32,373 bases of DNA from Clostridia bacterium (GCA_017623455.1 JAGAPA010000077.1:1-32373), one strand, 5' to 3'. Positions 8,654 to 16,427 are shown, numbered from the stretch's first letter. Translations and numbers: made by a program. Notes: generated from the sequence alone by a model not told the origin.

Positions 8654-8682
8654 ATTTTACAACATACAATACACTTTGTCAA
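8654..8682 (-). promoter_or_regulatory. Sigma-A-type promoter of TIR paralogue 1
   Basis: Minus strand perfect TTGACA (8677-8682), 17-bp spacer, TAAAAT (8654-8659), about 33 bp before the ATG at 8621. It shows that the TIR gene is transcribed independently of clpX. Confidence 0.75.
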
Positions 8683-8728
8683 TTATTTATGTAAAATATT
8701 CTTTATTTATATATTACTTATAAAATAA

Positions 8729-8755
8729 CACCCCAAAGCGGTTTGCTTTGGGGTG
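8729..8755 (-). terminator. Terminator of clpX
   Basis: Perfect 11-bp stem CACCCCAAAGC / GCTTTGGGGTG with a five-base loop, 14 bp after the clpX stop codon, followed on the minus strand by TTATTTTATAA. It separates tig-clpP-clpX from the TIR gene. Confidence 0.85.
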
Positions 8756-8768
8756 GTGTGAATATTCG

Positions 8769-10001
8769 TTATGCCGAGAGTTCTTTGGTGATTACTATCG
8801 GTTTTTCGTTGTTGAGAATGGATTCTTTGGTAACGATAACCTTTTGGATATTGTCGGTACCGGGTACGGTGTACATGATATCGAGCATTCCTTCCTCTAC
8901 AATAGAACGCAAGCCTCTTGCGCCTGTTTTTAGCTCGATTGCCTTTTGCGCAATTGCTCTTACCGCGTCGTCCTTGAACTCGAGCTCCACTCCGTCCATT
9001 TCCAAAAGCTTTATATACTGCTTTACAAGACAGTCTTTGGGCTGAGTGAGGATATTGACGAGCGCCTCCTCGTCGAGCGGATCAAGACATACGGTTACGG
9101 GTACTCTTCCGATAAACTCGGGAATAAGACCGAACTTGATAAGGTCTTGCGGTTGAACCTTTTTGAGCATTTCGTTGCCGTCTACGTTTGCTTGCTGAAC
9201 GTTTCCGCCAAAGCCGAGCGACGCTTTACTCTGGCGCTTTTCGATGATTTTGTCAAGACCCACGAACGCACCGCCGAAAATAAAGAGGATATTGGTGGTA
9301 TCGATCTGCAAACATTCCTGATTGGGATGTTTTCTGCCACCCTGAGGCGGTACGGATGCGAGCGTGCTTTCCACGATTTTGAGAAGAGCTTGCTGAACGC
9401 CTTCGCCCGATACGTCACGGGTTATACTTACGTTTTCGCTCTTTCTTGAAATCTTGTCTATCTCGTCGATGTAGATAATTCCGCGTTCTGCGCTCTTAAT
9501 GTCATAGTCTGCGTTTTGAATGAGCTTTAGGAGTACGTTTTCCACGTCCTCACCAACGTAGCCTGCCTCCGTTAGAGTCGTTGCGTCGGCAACTGCGAAT
9601 GGCACGTTGAGAATCTTGCTCAACGTCTGAGCAAGCAAGGTTTTTCCGCATCCCGTAGGTCCGAGCATAAGGATATTGCTCTTTTTAAGCTCGATTGCGT
9701 TTTTGGTTCTTTTGTTGAACTTGATTCTCTTATAATGATTGTAAACGGCTACGCTGAGCACTTTTTTTGCCGCGTCCTGACCGACGATATAGTCGTCGAG
9801 CTGTGCCTTGATCTCCTGAGGAGTGGGAAGAACATCTTCCTCTGCCTGCGCGTTGATCTCGTTGTAGGACGTGATGTCTTCCTGACATTGCTTTACGCAC
9901 TCGTCGCAAATGCAAATATCCCCATCGGGCGAGAACACAAGGTGCTCTACAAGCGATTGAGGACGACCGCAAAATGAACATTTAGGTTCGAATTTATCCA
10001 C
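8769..10001 (-). CDS. clpX: ClpX, ATPase subunit of the ClpXP protease
   Basis: A 410-residue AAA+ unfoldase that recognises tagged or misfolded substrates and feeds them to ClpP. The N-terminal zinc-binding domain has C8, C11, C32 and C35. Walker A is GPTGCGKT (114-121), Walker B IIYIDEID (about 175-182), the pore-loop region LGFGG and the sensor/arginine-finger region [11 protein letters not shown] are present. Normal length. It starts 15 bp after the clpP stop codon, so the protease and unfoldase are co-expressed. Confidence 0.98.
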   Translation of the reverse strand: MDKFEPKCSFCGRPQSLVEHLVFSPDGDICICDECVKQCQEDITSYNEINAQAEEDVLPTPQEIKAQLDDYIVGQDAAKKVLSVAVYNHYKRIKFNKRTKNAIELKKSNILMLGPTGCGKTLLAQTLSKILNVPFAVADATTLTEAGYVGEDVENVLLKLIQNADYDIKSAERGIIYIDEIDKISRKSENVSITRDVSGEGVQQALLKIVESTLASVPPQGGRKHPNQECLQIDTTNILFIFGGAFVGLDKIIEKRQSKASLGFGGNVQQANVDGNEMLKKVQPQDLIKFGLIPEFIGRVPVTVCLDPLDEEALVNILTQPKDCLVKQYIKLLEMDGVELEFKDDAVRAIAQKAIELKTGARGLRSIVEEGMLDIMYTVPGTDNIQKVIVTKESILNNEKPIVITKELSA

Positions 10002-10016
10002 TAAATAATACTCCCG

Positions 10017-10610
10017 TTATACTCTTTTATCGAAAATCTTGTCTACAAGTCCGTACGCAAGAGCTTCTTGAGCGGACATATAGTTATCTCTGTCTACGTC
10101 TTTTTCTATCTGCTTAACCGATTTTCCCGTGTTTTCGGCAAGGATAGTGTTCATTCTCTTTTTGATTTTGAGAATATGCTCTGCCTGTATTGCGATGTCG
10201 CTCGCCTGTCCCTGAGCTCCGCCCAAGGGCTGATGAATCATTACTTCGCTGTTGGGCAAGCAGTATCTCTTTCCTTTTGCACCCGAAGAGAGCAAGAATG
10301 CACCCATAGACGCTGCCATACCTACGCAAATGGTGCTTACGTCACACTTGATGTAGTTCATGGTGTCGTAAATTCCCATACCTGCAGTTACGCTTCCGCC
10401 CGGGCTGTTGATATACAGGCTTATATCCTTGTCGGGATCTTTTCCCTCAAGATAGATAAGCTGTGCTATAACGATATCCGCAGTCACGTCGTTAATCTCT
10501 CCCGTAAGGAAAATGATTCTATCCTCTAAAAGTCTTGAATAAATATCATAAGATCTTTCGCCACGATTCGTTTGCTCTACTACCATGGGAACAAGATTGT
10601 TTCTAATCAT
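10017..10610 (-). CDS. clpP: ClpP, proteolytic subunit of the Clp protease
   Basis: A 197-residue serine peptidase forming the tetradecameric proteolytic chamber used by ClpX. The catalytic triad is intact: S101 in AASMGAF, H126 in MIHQP and D175 in DRDNYMSA. Normal length, with a GGAGGT ribosome binding site 8 nt before the ATG. It lies between tig and clpX, the common Bacillota order. Confidence 0.98.
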   Translation of the reverse strand: MIRNNLVPMVVEQTNRGERSYDIYSRLLEDRIIFLTGEINDVTADIVIAQLIYLEGKDPDKDISLYINSPGGSVTAGMGIYDTMNYIKCDVSTICVGMAASMGAFLLSSGAKGKRYCLPNSEVMIHQPLGGAQGQASDIAIQAEHILKIKKRMNTILAENTGKSVKQIEKDVDRDNYMSAQEALAYGLVDKIFDKRV

Positions 10611-10652
10611 TTTTTTTACCTCCGTAAATAGATTTTTTTATTGTGAAATACG

Positions 10653-10680
10653 ATTGGAACGGTTATAAAACCGCTCCAAT
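10653..10680 (-). terminator. Intercistronic hairpin between tig and clpP
   Basis: Twelve-base-pair stem ATTGGAGCGGTT / AACCGTTCCAAT (one G-T pair, minus strand) with a four-base loop. No run of T follows directly on the minus strand, so it may be a weak terminator, an attenuator or an RNA-processing/stability element that sets different tig and clpP levels. Confidence 0.5.
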
Positions 10681-10717
10681 TCATATAACTTCTTTGGTGT
10701 GTAAAAGGGAATTGAGC

Positions 10718-12046
10718 TTATTCAGCGTCCTTTTCCTTCTTTGTTGCCTTTGCCTTCTTTTCAAAGGTGTTGTTTGCCTTGAGGAAAGAAAGAAGATTGG
10801 TCATAAGAACGTCGTTTCTGATATAGTCGAGCTGACGGGGATCCATATCCTTCTTGTACTCTTCGGCGGTCTTCTTTGCGCTTTCTGCCATCTTTGCAAC
10901 TTCTGCATCAACCTGCTCGTCGGTAACGGTGATGTTTTCTGCCTTGATGATAGCTTCGAACACGAGCTGAGATTTAACTTCCTGAGTAGCTCTGCTCTCG
11001 TTCTGCTTTCTGAAGTCTTCCATCGTCATTCCGGTGTACTTGAGGTAGTCTTCGAACTTAAGTCCTCTGTACATATAGGAAAGCTGATACTCGGTTTCAC
11101 GAACGATGTAATCGATCTGCTTTTCGATCATGCAAGCGGGGATCTCTACGGTCGCGCCTTCGATGATCTTGGTGAGAAGATTGGTTTCGTTCTCTCTGTT
11201 TGCCTTTTCTTCGTTCTGCTTCTTAAGGTTTGCCTTAACGTCTGCCTTGTACTCCTCGAAAGTTTCGAACTTACTTACGTTCTTAGCGAACTCGTCGTTA
11301 AGCTCGGGAAGCTCTTTTGCTTCGATCTTCTTAACGGTTACGGTGAATACGGCATCCTTACCCTTAAGGTTTTCTGCGTGGTACTCGTCGGGGAACTTAA
11401 CGTTAAGATCCTTGGTTTCGCCGATTGTCATACCAACCATCTGAGCCTCAAAGCCGGGGATGAAGGTGTTAGAACCAATGGTAAGCTCCTGATTTTCTGC
11501 TGTGCCACCCTCGAACTGAACTTCTTCGCACATGCCCTTGTAGTCAAGAGTTACGATATCGCCGTCTTTTACTGCTCTGTCGGTAACTTCTACTCTTCTG
11601 CTTGCCTGCTCCTGAGCCTTTTTAATCTCTTCGTTAACGTTCTTAGCAGTTACAGTATACTCAGCTTTTTCGATTTTAATACCTTTATAGTCGCCAAGAG
11701 TTACTTCGGGCTTAACGGTAACGATAACGGCAAACTTAAGTCCGTCTTTCATGTCGGGCTCTTCAGCAAGTCTGGGGCTGTCTACGGGGAAAATGTCCTC
11801 GTTCTCGTCGAGAGCCTTAAAGTATGAATCGTTGAATGCGCCGTCAAATGCTTCCTCAAAGAATACGGAAGGTCCGTACATTTTTTCGATCATCTTTCTG
11901 GGAGCCTGTCCCTTTCTGAATCCGGGGATATTGATCTTGCTCTTTTCCTTAAGATAAGCCTTGTTGATCTGTGCATCCCACTCTTCTGCGGTAAGGGCAA
12001 AAGTAATTTTTACTTCGCCTGTTAATCTTTCTACTTCGTACTTCAT
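10718..12046 (-). CDS. tig: Trigger factor, ribosome-associated chaperone
   Basis: A 442-residue ribosome-bound chaperone with peptidyl-prolyl isomerase domain. The N-terminal ribosome-binding signature GFRKGQAP is at 42-49, the FKBP-like isomerase region is near 150-240, and the helical C-terminal chaperone arms follow, ending in a lysine-rich tail. Start at 12046 is chosen because GGAGG lies 6 nt upstream. A longer in-frame reading from 12085 is ruled out because its ATG lies upstream of the expected transcription start, next to the -10 box. First gene of tig-clpP-clpX. Confidence 0.97.
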   Translation of the reverse strand: MKYEVERLTGEVKITFALTAEEWDAQINKAYLKEKSKINIPGFRKGQAPRKMIEKMYGPSVFFEEAFDGAFNDSYFKALDENEDIFPVDSPRLAEEPDMKDGLKFAVIVTVKPEVTLGDYKGIKIEKAEYTVTAKNVNEEIKKAQEQASRRVEVTDRAVKDGDIVTLDYKGMCEEVQFEGGTAENQELTIGSNTFIPGFEAQMVGMTIGETKDLNVKFPDEYHAENLKGKDAVFTVTVKKIEAKELPELNDEFAKNVSKFETFEEYKADVKANLKKQNEEKANRENETNLLTKIIEGATVEIPACMIEKQIDYIVRETEYQLSYMYRGLKFEDYLKYTGMTMEDFRKQNESRATQEVKSQLVFEAIIKAENITVTDEQVDAEVAKMAESAKKTAEEYKKDMDPRQLDYIRNDVLMTNLLSFLKANNTFEKKAKATKKEKDAE

Positions 12047-12075
12047 AATTATCCTCCAAAATTTCGTACCCGACA

Positions 12076-12105
12076 ATAATACCATAAATTAACTTTACTT
12101 GTCAA
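12076..12105 (-). promoter_or_regulatory. Sigma-A-type promoter of tig
   Basis: Minus strand TTGACA (12100-12105), 18-bp spacer, TATTAT (12076-12081). The leader to the ATG at 12046 is about 25 nt. Confidence 0.7.
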
Positions 12106-12113
12106 ATTTTTTA

Positions 12114-12142
12114 TTGACTAATTTGAAAAATAAGTATATACT
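12114..12142 (+). promoter_or_regulatory. Sigma-A-type promoter of the rqcH gene
   Basis: TTGACT (12114-12119), 17-bp spacer, TATACT (12137-12142), about 50 bp before the ATG. It is back-to-back with the tig promoter, the two -35 boxes being 8 bp apart. Confidence 0.7.
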
Positions 12143-12191
12143 TATACTTGAAATTTCGGTAAAATCGCGAAAATTACGCGAAAGGAGCTTT

Positions 12192-13856
12192 ATGAACGAC
12201 GCTTTTACCTATCACCACGTTGCTAACGAACTCAAAATACTTGAGGGTGGGAGAATAGACAAAATCAATATGCCCAACAAAGACGAGGTTGCTTTTACCG
12301 TTAAGAACGGAAAACTCTTCACTCTCGTTCTTTCCGCCAACCCTACTTTTGCAAGGGCTTATATCACCACTCAGAAAACGGAAAATCCTCTTACTCCTTA
12401 CGCGTTTTTAATGCATTTAAGGAAACATCTTACCTCTGCCGTTATTGATAAGGTTGAGCAAATCCCGTTTGAAAGAGTGCTTAAGTTTTCTCTTACCGTA
12501 AAGGATCTTTTCGGCGAAGAAAAGTTTTTTCTTTACGCAGAGATTATGGGCAGATATTCAAATATTATACTCGTAAACGGTGAGGGAAAAATTTCGGAAT
12601 GTTTACTTCACTTTGAGGGAGATCTTAGCGCAAAGCGAATACTTTTACCCGGCGCGGTATACGCGCTTCCACCTGCTCAGCAAGCCAAGCGCGCTATTTG
12701 CGACAAGGCGGAATTCGTTGAAACTTTGAGCCTGTACGACGGAAAAACGGCTGTACACAACTATTTGATAAGCAAGTATATCGGCTTTGCTCCGCTCACC
12801 CTAAAACAGGCGGTTATAAAGAGTGGGTTTGAGGAAACTAAAGACGCCGGAAAGCTGTTCGATACGATAACAGACCTGTATAAAAGCGCAAGACCGTGCT
12901 ACGTTAAAAAGGACGGAAAGATAACCGATTTTTACGCGTTCCCGTACGAAACGGACGGCGAAACAGTGTTTACGGATACTTTGTGCGAGGCAATGGACGA
13001 ATATTATCGCCAAACTTTTTCCACTAACTCTTACGCAACGGGCGCAAACGTGCTTAAAAGCGCGATAAAGACGGCAATGTCGAGGTGCGAAAAGAAGCGT
13101 GAAACCCTGCTTGCGCGCATAGAAGAAGCTGAGGACAGCGAAAACGACAGGATTTTGGGTGAGCTTATTACCGCCAATATATACAAGATTAAGTACGGCG
13201 ATAAAAGCGTAAAGGTTTTTGATTATTACAAGAACGAGGAGAGAGAAATCGCTCTTGACGTTATGCTTGCGCCTGCTCAGAACGCGCAAAAGTTTTATAA
13301 GCGGTATAACAAAAAGAAAAAGACTGTGGAAATGAGTATGGAGATGTTGGAAAAAACGGACGAGCTTTACGAATACCTCGACACTCTCCTTCTCTCCGTA
13401 AACCAAGCGTCTTCGCAAAGCGACCTCGACGAGATAAGCAAAGAAATGGAAAACGCGGGAATTTTGCCTAAAAAGAGTAAAAAACAAGCAAAAACCGTAT
13501 CAAAACCGCGCAAATACGAGGTGGACGGCTACACCGTTCTTATCGGAAAAAACAACGTTCAAAACGACGAGCTTGTGAAAAATTCAGACGGCGGTTATAC
13601 CTGGCTTCACACGCAAAAAATACACGGCTCGCACACGGTTATTCAGGGAAAAAACGTACCTATAGAAACAATTGAAAAGGTTGCAAGATACTCCGCTTTC
13701 TTTTCTAAAGCCATGCTTTCTTCCAACGTGCCCGTTGATTATACGCTTATAAAATACGTTAAAAAACCGTCGGGTGCTATGCCGGGAAAAGTGATTTACA
13801 CCAATCAGCAAACGGTTTACGTGACGCCCGAAAACCCCGATTCCCCAAATAAATAA
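12192..13856 (+). CDS. rqcH: RqcH / NFACT family ribosome quality-control protein
   Basis: A 554-residue protein of the Rqc2/RqcH (NFACT, formerly fibronectin-binding protein A) family. Family members bind stalled 50S-peptidyl-tRNA complexes and, with tRNA-Ala, add C-terminal alanine tails that mark nascent chains for ClpXP. N-terminal NFACT-N domain includes FLMHLRKHL and EIMGRYSNIIL; a middle coiled-coil region follows (about 310-420); the NFACT-R domain near the C terminus has IGKNNVQND and a WLHTQKIHGSH segment. Start at 12192 has AAAGGAG 6 nt upstream; 31 upstream in-frame codons overlap the promoter and are not used. The divergent tig-clpP-clpX neighbour fits the degradation pathway. 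Confidence 0.93.
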   Translation: MNDAFTYHHVANELKILEGGRIDKINMPNKDEVAFTVKNGKLFTLVLSANPTFARAYITTQKTENPLTPYAFLMHLRKHLTSAVIDKVEQIPFERVLKFSLTVKDLFGEEKFFLYAEIMGRYSNIILVNGEGKISECLLHFEGDLSAKRILLPGAVYALPPAQQAKRAICDKAEFVETLSLYDGKTAVHNYLISKYIGFAPLTLKQAVIKSGFEETKDAGKLFDTITDLYKSARPCYVKKDGKITDFYAFPYETDGETVFTDTLCEAMDEYYRQTFSTNSYATGANVLKSAIKTAMSRCEKKRETLLARIEEAEDSENDRILGELITANIYKIKYGDKSVKVFDYYKNEEREIALDVMLAPAQNAQKFYKRYNKKKKTVEMSMEMLEKTDELYEYLDTLLLSVNQASSQSDLDEISKEMENAGILPKKSKKQAKTVSKPRKYEVDGYTVLIGKNNVQNDELVKNSDGGYTWLHTQKIHGSHTVIQGKNVPIETIEKVARYSAFFSKAMLSSNVPVDYTLIKYVKKPSGAMPGKVIYTNQQTVYVTPENPDSPNK

Positions 13857-13884
13857 AACCGATTAATAAAAAAAGCGAACAGGC

Positions 13885-13917
13885 TTAGCGTGTTCTCCGT
13901 TAAGGATAACACGCTAA
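13885..13917. repeat. Hairpin related to the island-flanking repeat
   Basis: Arms TTAGCGTGTT and AACACGCTAA, with TCTCCG beginning the loop. The GCGTGTTCTCCG half resembles the repeats at 14288-14320 and 16428-16464. It lies 29 bp after rqcH; no strong T run follows on the plus strand. Confidence 0.6.
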
Positions 13918-13927
13918 AACTAAGTTT

Positions 13928-14090
13928 GCCCTTACGGGCAAGTGAAGTTTACTTTGTAAGTGAAGTTATCTTGCGGCAAGTTTAGTTTTGCCTTTGGCAA
14001 AGTGGGCAAACTTAACTTCACTTACGAGCCCCTGTGAGCAACTTCACTGTGCGTAGCACAACTTCACTTTCGCCGTAGCGAAAACTTCAC
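13928..14090. repeat. Array of GTGAAGTT octamers separated by mini-hairpins
   Basis: The octamer GTGAAGTT occurs at 13942-13949 and 13960-13967. Its exact reverse complement occurs at 14014-14021, 14040-14047, 14060-14067 and 14083-14090. Most gaps hold a different short palindrome: TTACtttGTAA, CTTGCggCAAG, TTTGCCtttGGCAAA, TGTGCgtaGCACA and TTTCGCcgtaGCGAAA, and GCCCttacGGGC precedes the first octamer. No gene is visible in 13857-14350 apart from this array and neighbouring hairpins. Confidence 0.85.
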
Positions 14091-14094
14091 TAAC

Positions 14095-14148
14095 AAAAAA
14101 AGAGCAGACACATAAGGTTTTTTACGCCTTGCGTGTTTGCTCTTTCTG
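14095..14148. terminator. Bidirectional terminator-like hairpin
   Basis: Long imperfect stem: AAAGAGCAGACACATAAGG pairs with GCCTTGCGTGTTTGCTCTTT across a T-rich loop. An A tract lies on the left and a T-rich tail (TCTTTCTGTTTG) on the right. It probably ends rqcH transcription and could also stop minus-strand transcripts from the island. A related hairpin in inverted orientation lies at 16366-16427. Confidence 0.6.
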
Positions 14149-14177
14149 TTTGTAATAAGGGCTTGGGCTTAGCCCAT

Positions 14178-14201
14178 TTGCATTTGACCAGTCAAATGCA
14201 A
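14178..14201. repeat. Perfect 11-bp inverted repeat
   Basis: TTGCATTTGAC and GTCAAATGCAA flank a two-base centre. It is preceded by GGGCTTAGCCC, another small palindrome. No flanking T run, so a protein-binding or structural site is as likely as an RNA terminator. Confidence 0.6.
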
Positions 14202-14287
14202 TGCTCGCACTTAACGGTGTTTTCCAAATTCTCCGCTAAGAACATCACCCATTTTACTCCGTTCGTTTTTTTATTAAGGTTGCAATT

Positions 14288-14320
14288 CATTGCGTATTCT
14301 CCGCTTTTGGGAGAACACGC
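14288..14320 (+). repeat. Left copy of 33-bp repeat bracketing the AT-rich island
   Basis: CATTGCGTATTCTCC, GCTTTTG and GGAGAACACGC match 16428-16460 in the same orientation with two mismatches over 33 bp. Each copy is itself an inverted repeat (GCGT.TTCT / AGAACACGC). Confidence 0.8.
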
Positions 14321-14350
14321 ATCTTGCAAAGCCTTGTTTTTTTACTTTTG

Positions 14351-14485
14351 TTATTTACCCTTCTTTTTTGAGTTCTCTTTATTCCTTGCATAATATGCGG
14401 CAATTGCTGCTCTTTGCCTTTTTCTGGATTCTTGAGTTTTTGCCTTTACAAAACTACCTCTTTTCTTCTTCCTATTAAAAAACAT
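14351..14485 (-). CDS. Small highly basic protein coupled to the RHH-WYL regulator
   Basis: A 44-codon reading frame beginning MFFNRKKKRG and ending NKENSKKKGK, with about one third Lys or Arg and an alanine-rich helix-like centre (RAAIAAYYA). Its ATG overlaps the 3' end of the regulator gene, whose last codons supply a GGAGG exactly 6 nt upstream, so it looks translationally coupled. It has no signal peptide or membrane segment. Charge suggests nucleic acid binding, but no family was recognised. Its ribosome binding site and placement make it better supported than a random short frame. Confidence 0.6.
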   Translation of the reverse strand: MFFNRKKKRGSFVKAKTQESRKRQRAAIAAYYARNKENSKKKGK

Positions 14486-15239
14486 TGCAATCCTCCATGT
14501 GTATTTCTTCATCAAATCTACAGTTGTCTAAATACTCTTGCATTTTATTAATCAAAAGTTCATTAGGCTTGTATTTCTTTTTTACAGTATAAATATCCTG
14601 TATTCTGCGCAATGGAATAGATTTTATAATACAACTGTCTAAATCATATATTATACAATAATTTGTTTGGTCATACAAATATCCATACACATATTCAAAA
14701 GCAAATGCCCTATATCTCTTTTGAGCCTCCTTATCGTAAAAATGCACTATTTGATTAGTAGAACAACTTTCAGCAAAAACATCCAACTCCCTATCAAATG
14801 TCAGCATTTCTCTTTTATATTGGGGTAAACAACTATATTCATTTAATATTCCACGAATATATGTTGTCACATCTTGTGCTGTTATGCATATTTCAGATTG
14901 TTGTATTTCATCATATATTAGTCTATTGTCTTTTGACGGTCTAATCCAAATATATTCTTCAAGTATATCTAACTCTTCTCCATTAAAATACACACGATCA
15001 ATAACCGTATTTACCGCCTCATAAATATTTTCACTATCTTCCCTATTAAACTCATTTGTTAAAACAGATTCAATTTCACTTCTTCTGGCTTTTCTAACCT
15101 CTACAAGAGTAGGGATTAACTTATTAAGTAATGCATTTTTATTTGATTTACCATTCTTCATAAAACCGAAACGTAAAGCATCATTTTCTAATATATTCAT
15201 CAAATAGGTTGACACTCTAACTTTTATTTTCTCTATCAT
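14475..15239 (-). CDS. Putative transcription regulator with RHH-like N terminus and WYL-like C terminus
   Basis: A 254-residue AT-rich gene. The N terminus (about 1-50, KIKVRVSTYLMNILENDA then a helical segment) resembles a ribbon-helix-helix DNA-binding domain. The C-terminal part (about 175-235) has the WYL-like pattern: basic RYRAF, a YCIIYDLDS strand pair, then IPLRRIQDIY. RHH-WYL proteins are known as regulators near phage-defence and CRISPR loci, for example the WYL1 family of type VI-D loci. Both domain calls are by eye. It is divergent from the toxin-like operon across a promoter region with repeated TTGTCTAC motifs, consistent with control of both directions. The downstream 44-codon gene overlaps its stop codon. 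Confidence 0.65.
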   Translation of the reverse strand: MIEKIKVRVSTYLMNILENDALRFGFMKNGKSNKNALLNKLIPTLVEVRKARRSEIESVLTNEFNREDSENIYEAVNTVIDRVYFNGEELDILEEYIWIRPSKDNRLIYDEIQQSEICITAQDVTTYIRGILNEYSCLPQYKREMLTFDRELDVFAESCSTNQIVHFYDKEAQKRYRAFAFEYVYGYLYDQTNYCIIYDLDSCIIKSIPLRRIQDIYTVKKKYKPNELLINKMQEYLDNCRFDEEIHMEDCNVF

Positions 15240-15252
15240 AAAAACTACCTCT

Positions 15253-15324
15253 ACTTAAAAGTAGTATACAACTTGTCTACAAATTTGTCAAGGAAATAGA
15301 AACTTTACTCACATATTTGTCTAC
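15253..15324 (-). promoter_or_regulatory. Promoter of the RHH-WYL gene with candidate operator repeats
   Basis: Minus strand TTGACA (15286-15291), 17-bp spacer, TATACT (15263-15268). The octamer TTGTCTAC occurs at 15273-15280, inside the spacer, and at 15317-15324. A palindrome TACTTaaAAGTA lies at 15253-15264. These are candidate autoregulatory sites. Confidence 0.6.
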
Positions 15325-15357
15325 CAATAAGACCTTAACAAAGCAGACGATTTTTGT

Positions 15358-15386
15358 TTGAAAATATAAAAATAATATGTTATAAT
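15358..15386 (+). promoter_or_regulatory. Promoter of the toxin-like operon
   Basis: TTGAAA (15358-15363), 17-bp spacer, perfect TATAAT (15381-15386). The gene start is preceded by AAAGGAGGTGAT, a nearly full-length match to the 16S rRNA anti-Shine-Dalgarno sequence, predicting strong translation. Confidence 0.7.
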
Positions 15387-15446
15387 GTATATACAAGAAA
15401 ATAATCGCGAGTATCTCTTGACTAATAAAAAAGGAGGTGATATAAT

Positions 15447-15956
15447 ATGAGTATATTTAACTTTTTATTTTCAACAAAAAAAAGGCATAAAAAATGGATT
15501 GATAATTTCGTTTATAAATCAACTAAAAAACCTAAACATTACAAAGAAGTTAAAAATCCACCTGTTACTTTCTGGCAAAAACTTTCCCGACCCCAAGATG
15601 CACGGCAAATCCAATACAATACTTGGAGTAAAAAACATAAAGTTTATTCCGGATCTTATTTGCCAAAAGATGAAAACAAACTACTAAAACAAGGTTGGAT
15701 AAACGAAAACAGTAAAATTTCCTCCACGGCAAACTCGAAAATACCAAATTTTTTCAGAAGAAAAAGCACAAACCAATGGGTAAGACATGATACTGATAAT
15801 AAAAAACAGGGTAACCATTGGCATTGGTATAATTGGTGGAAAAAAGAAAAAATGCCTAACGGTTTTACTAAAAAAAATAGTGATGCTTATTTAGATAAAT
15901 ATGGCAAAACTTGCGAAAGAGATAGTCCTCAAAGCCACATAAAGGAGCACGATTAA
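15447..15956 (+). CDS. Putative toxin of an orphan toxin/immunity pair
   Basis: A 169-residue, strongly basic, Trp- and His-rich protein with no signal peptide or membrane helix. The N-terminal third is Lys-rich. The C-terminal half carries FFRRKSTNQWVRHDT (102-116), GNHWHWYNWW (122-131), YLDKYGKTC (148-156) and a final SHI motif. The arrangement of clustered His and Trp then a DKYG turn and terminal SHI resembles C-terminal toxin domains of polymorphic toxins, possibly nucleases, but I cannot name the family. Support for the toxin reading comes from context: an acidic protein starts 3 bp downstream, and a DNA-binding-like regulator is divergent. AT content is clearly higher than in the flanking genes, suggesting transfer. 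Function is inference. Confidence 0.55.
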   Translation: MSIFNFLFSTKKRHKKWIDNFVYKSTKKPKHYKEVKNPPVTFWQKLSRPQDARQIQYNTWSKKHKVYSGSYLPKDENKLLKQGWINENSKISSTANSKIPNFFRRKSTNQWVRHDTDNKKQGNHWHWYNWWKKEKMPNGFTKKNSDAYLDKYGKTCERDSPQSHIKEHD

Positions 15957-15959
15957 AAT

Positions 15960-16319
15960 ATGAGTTTCGATAAATTTGTTCACGAAATCTGTAACAACTA
16001 TGAAATGTATATTGATAAAATCACAAAATTAACAGAAAGCGATTTTTTAATACTGACTCACGGTCTTCAGTACAGAGGAGAAAATTCACCTCTAAATTTT
16101 TGTTATTTCAAAATTATTGGAACAGTCAAAATTTATGATATAATAAATAATTGCGGTTGGAAATCCGATGATGGAATTGAGGTTCTTTCTCTTGAAAAAA
16201 ACGATAAAAACTCATATCGAATTTGCGATATAGATTTATCTATTGATTTTGATATTACAGATTGCACGATTACTACTCTTACACAATCAGAGTATGAAAA
16301 TGAAATTAAAAAAATTTAG
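15960..16319 (+). CDS. Putative immunity protein
   Basis: A 119-residue acidic protein rich in Asp, Glu and Ile (for example SLEKNDKNSYRICDIDLSIDFDITD), predicted mixed alpha/beta and cytosolic. Small, acidic and directly downstream of a basic toxin-like protein, it has the profile of an immunity protein. Its AAAGGAG lies inside the end of the upstream gene, about 12 nt from the ATG, and only 3 bp separate the two genes, so they are co-transcribed and probably translationally coupled. No family was recognised by motif. Confidence 0.55.
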   Translation: MSFDKFVHEICNNYEMYIDKITKLTESDFLILTHGLQYRGENSPLNFCYFKIIGTVKIYDIINNCGWKSDDGIEVLSLEKNDKNSYRICDIDLSIDFDITDCTITTLTQSEYENEIKKI

Positions 16320-16365
16320 GAATTTTTATTTCAACGGAAAGGGCTAAAGCAAAAAACTTATACAA

Positions 16366-16427
16366 ACAGAAAGAGCAAGAGTAAAAGGGTAAACTTCCTT
16401 CTATTCTTGCTCTGTTCGCTTTTTTAT
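16366..16427 (+). terminator. Terminator of the toxin-like operon
   Basis: Stem AGAGCAAGA (16372-16380) / TCTTGCTCT (16405-16413) with a long loop, followed by GTTCGCTTTTTTAT. On the other strand it leads into TTTCTGTTTGTATAAGTTTTTT, so it may also serve the second TIR gene. It resembles 14095-14155 in inverted orientation. Confidence 0.65.

Noticed and set aside
6030-8694. Numerous plus-strand frames opposite the TIR genes
   Set aside because: Antisense shadows of the strongly supported minus-strand coding sequences, without start signals or family motifs.
12099-12191. Thirty-one-codon N-terminal extension of RqcH
   Set aside because: It overlaps the promoter and leader, while the ATG at 12192 has AAAGGAG and aligns with the family start.
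13928-14090. CRISPR array
   Set aside because: Repeats are only 8 bp, occur in both orientations, spacers are short palindromes, and there are no cas genes.
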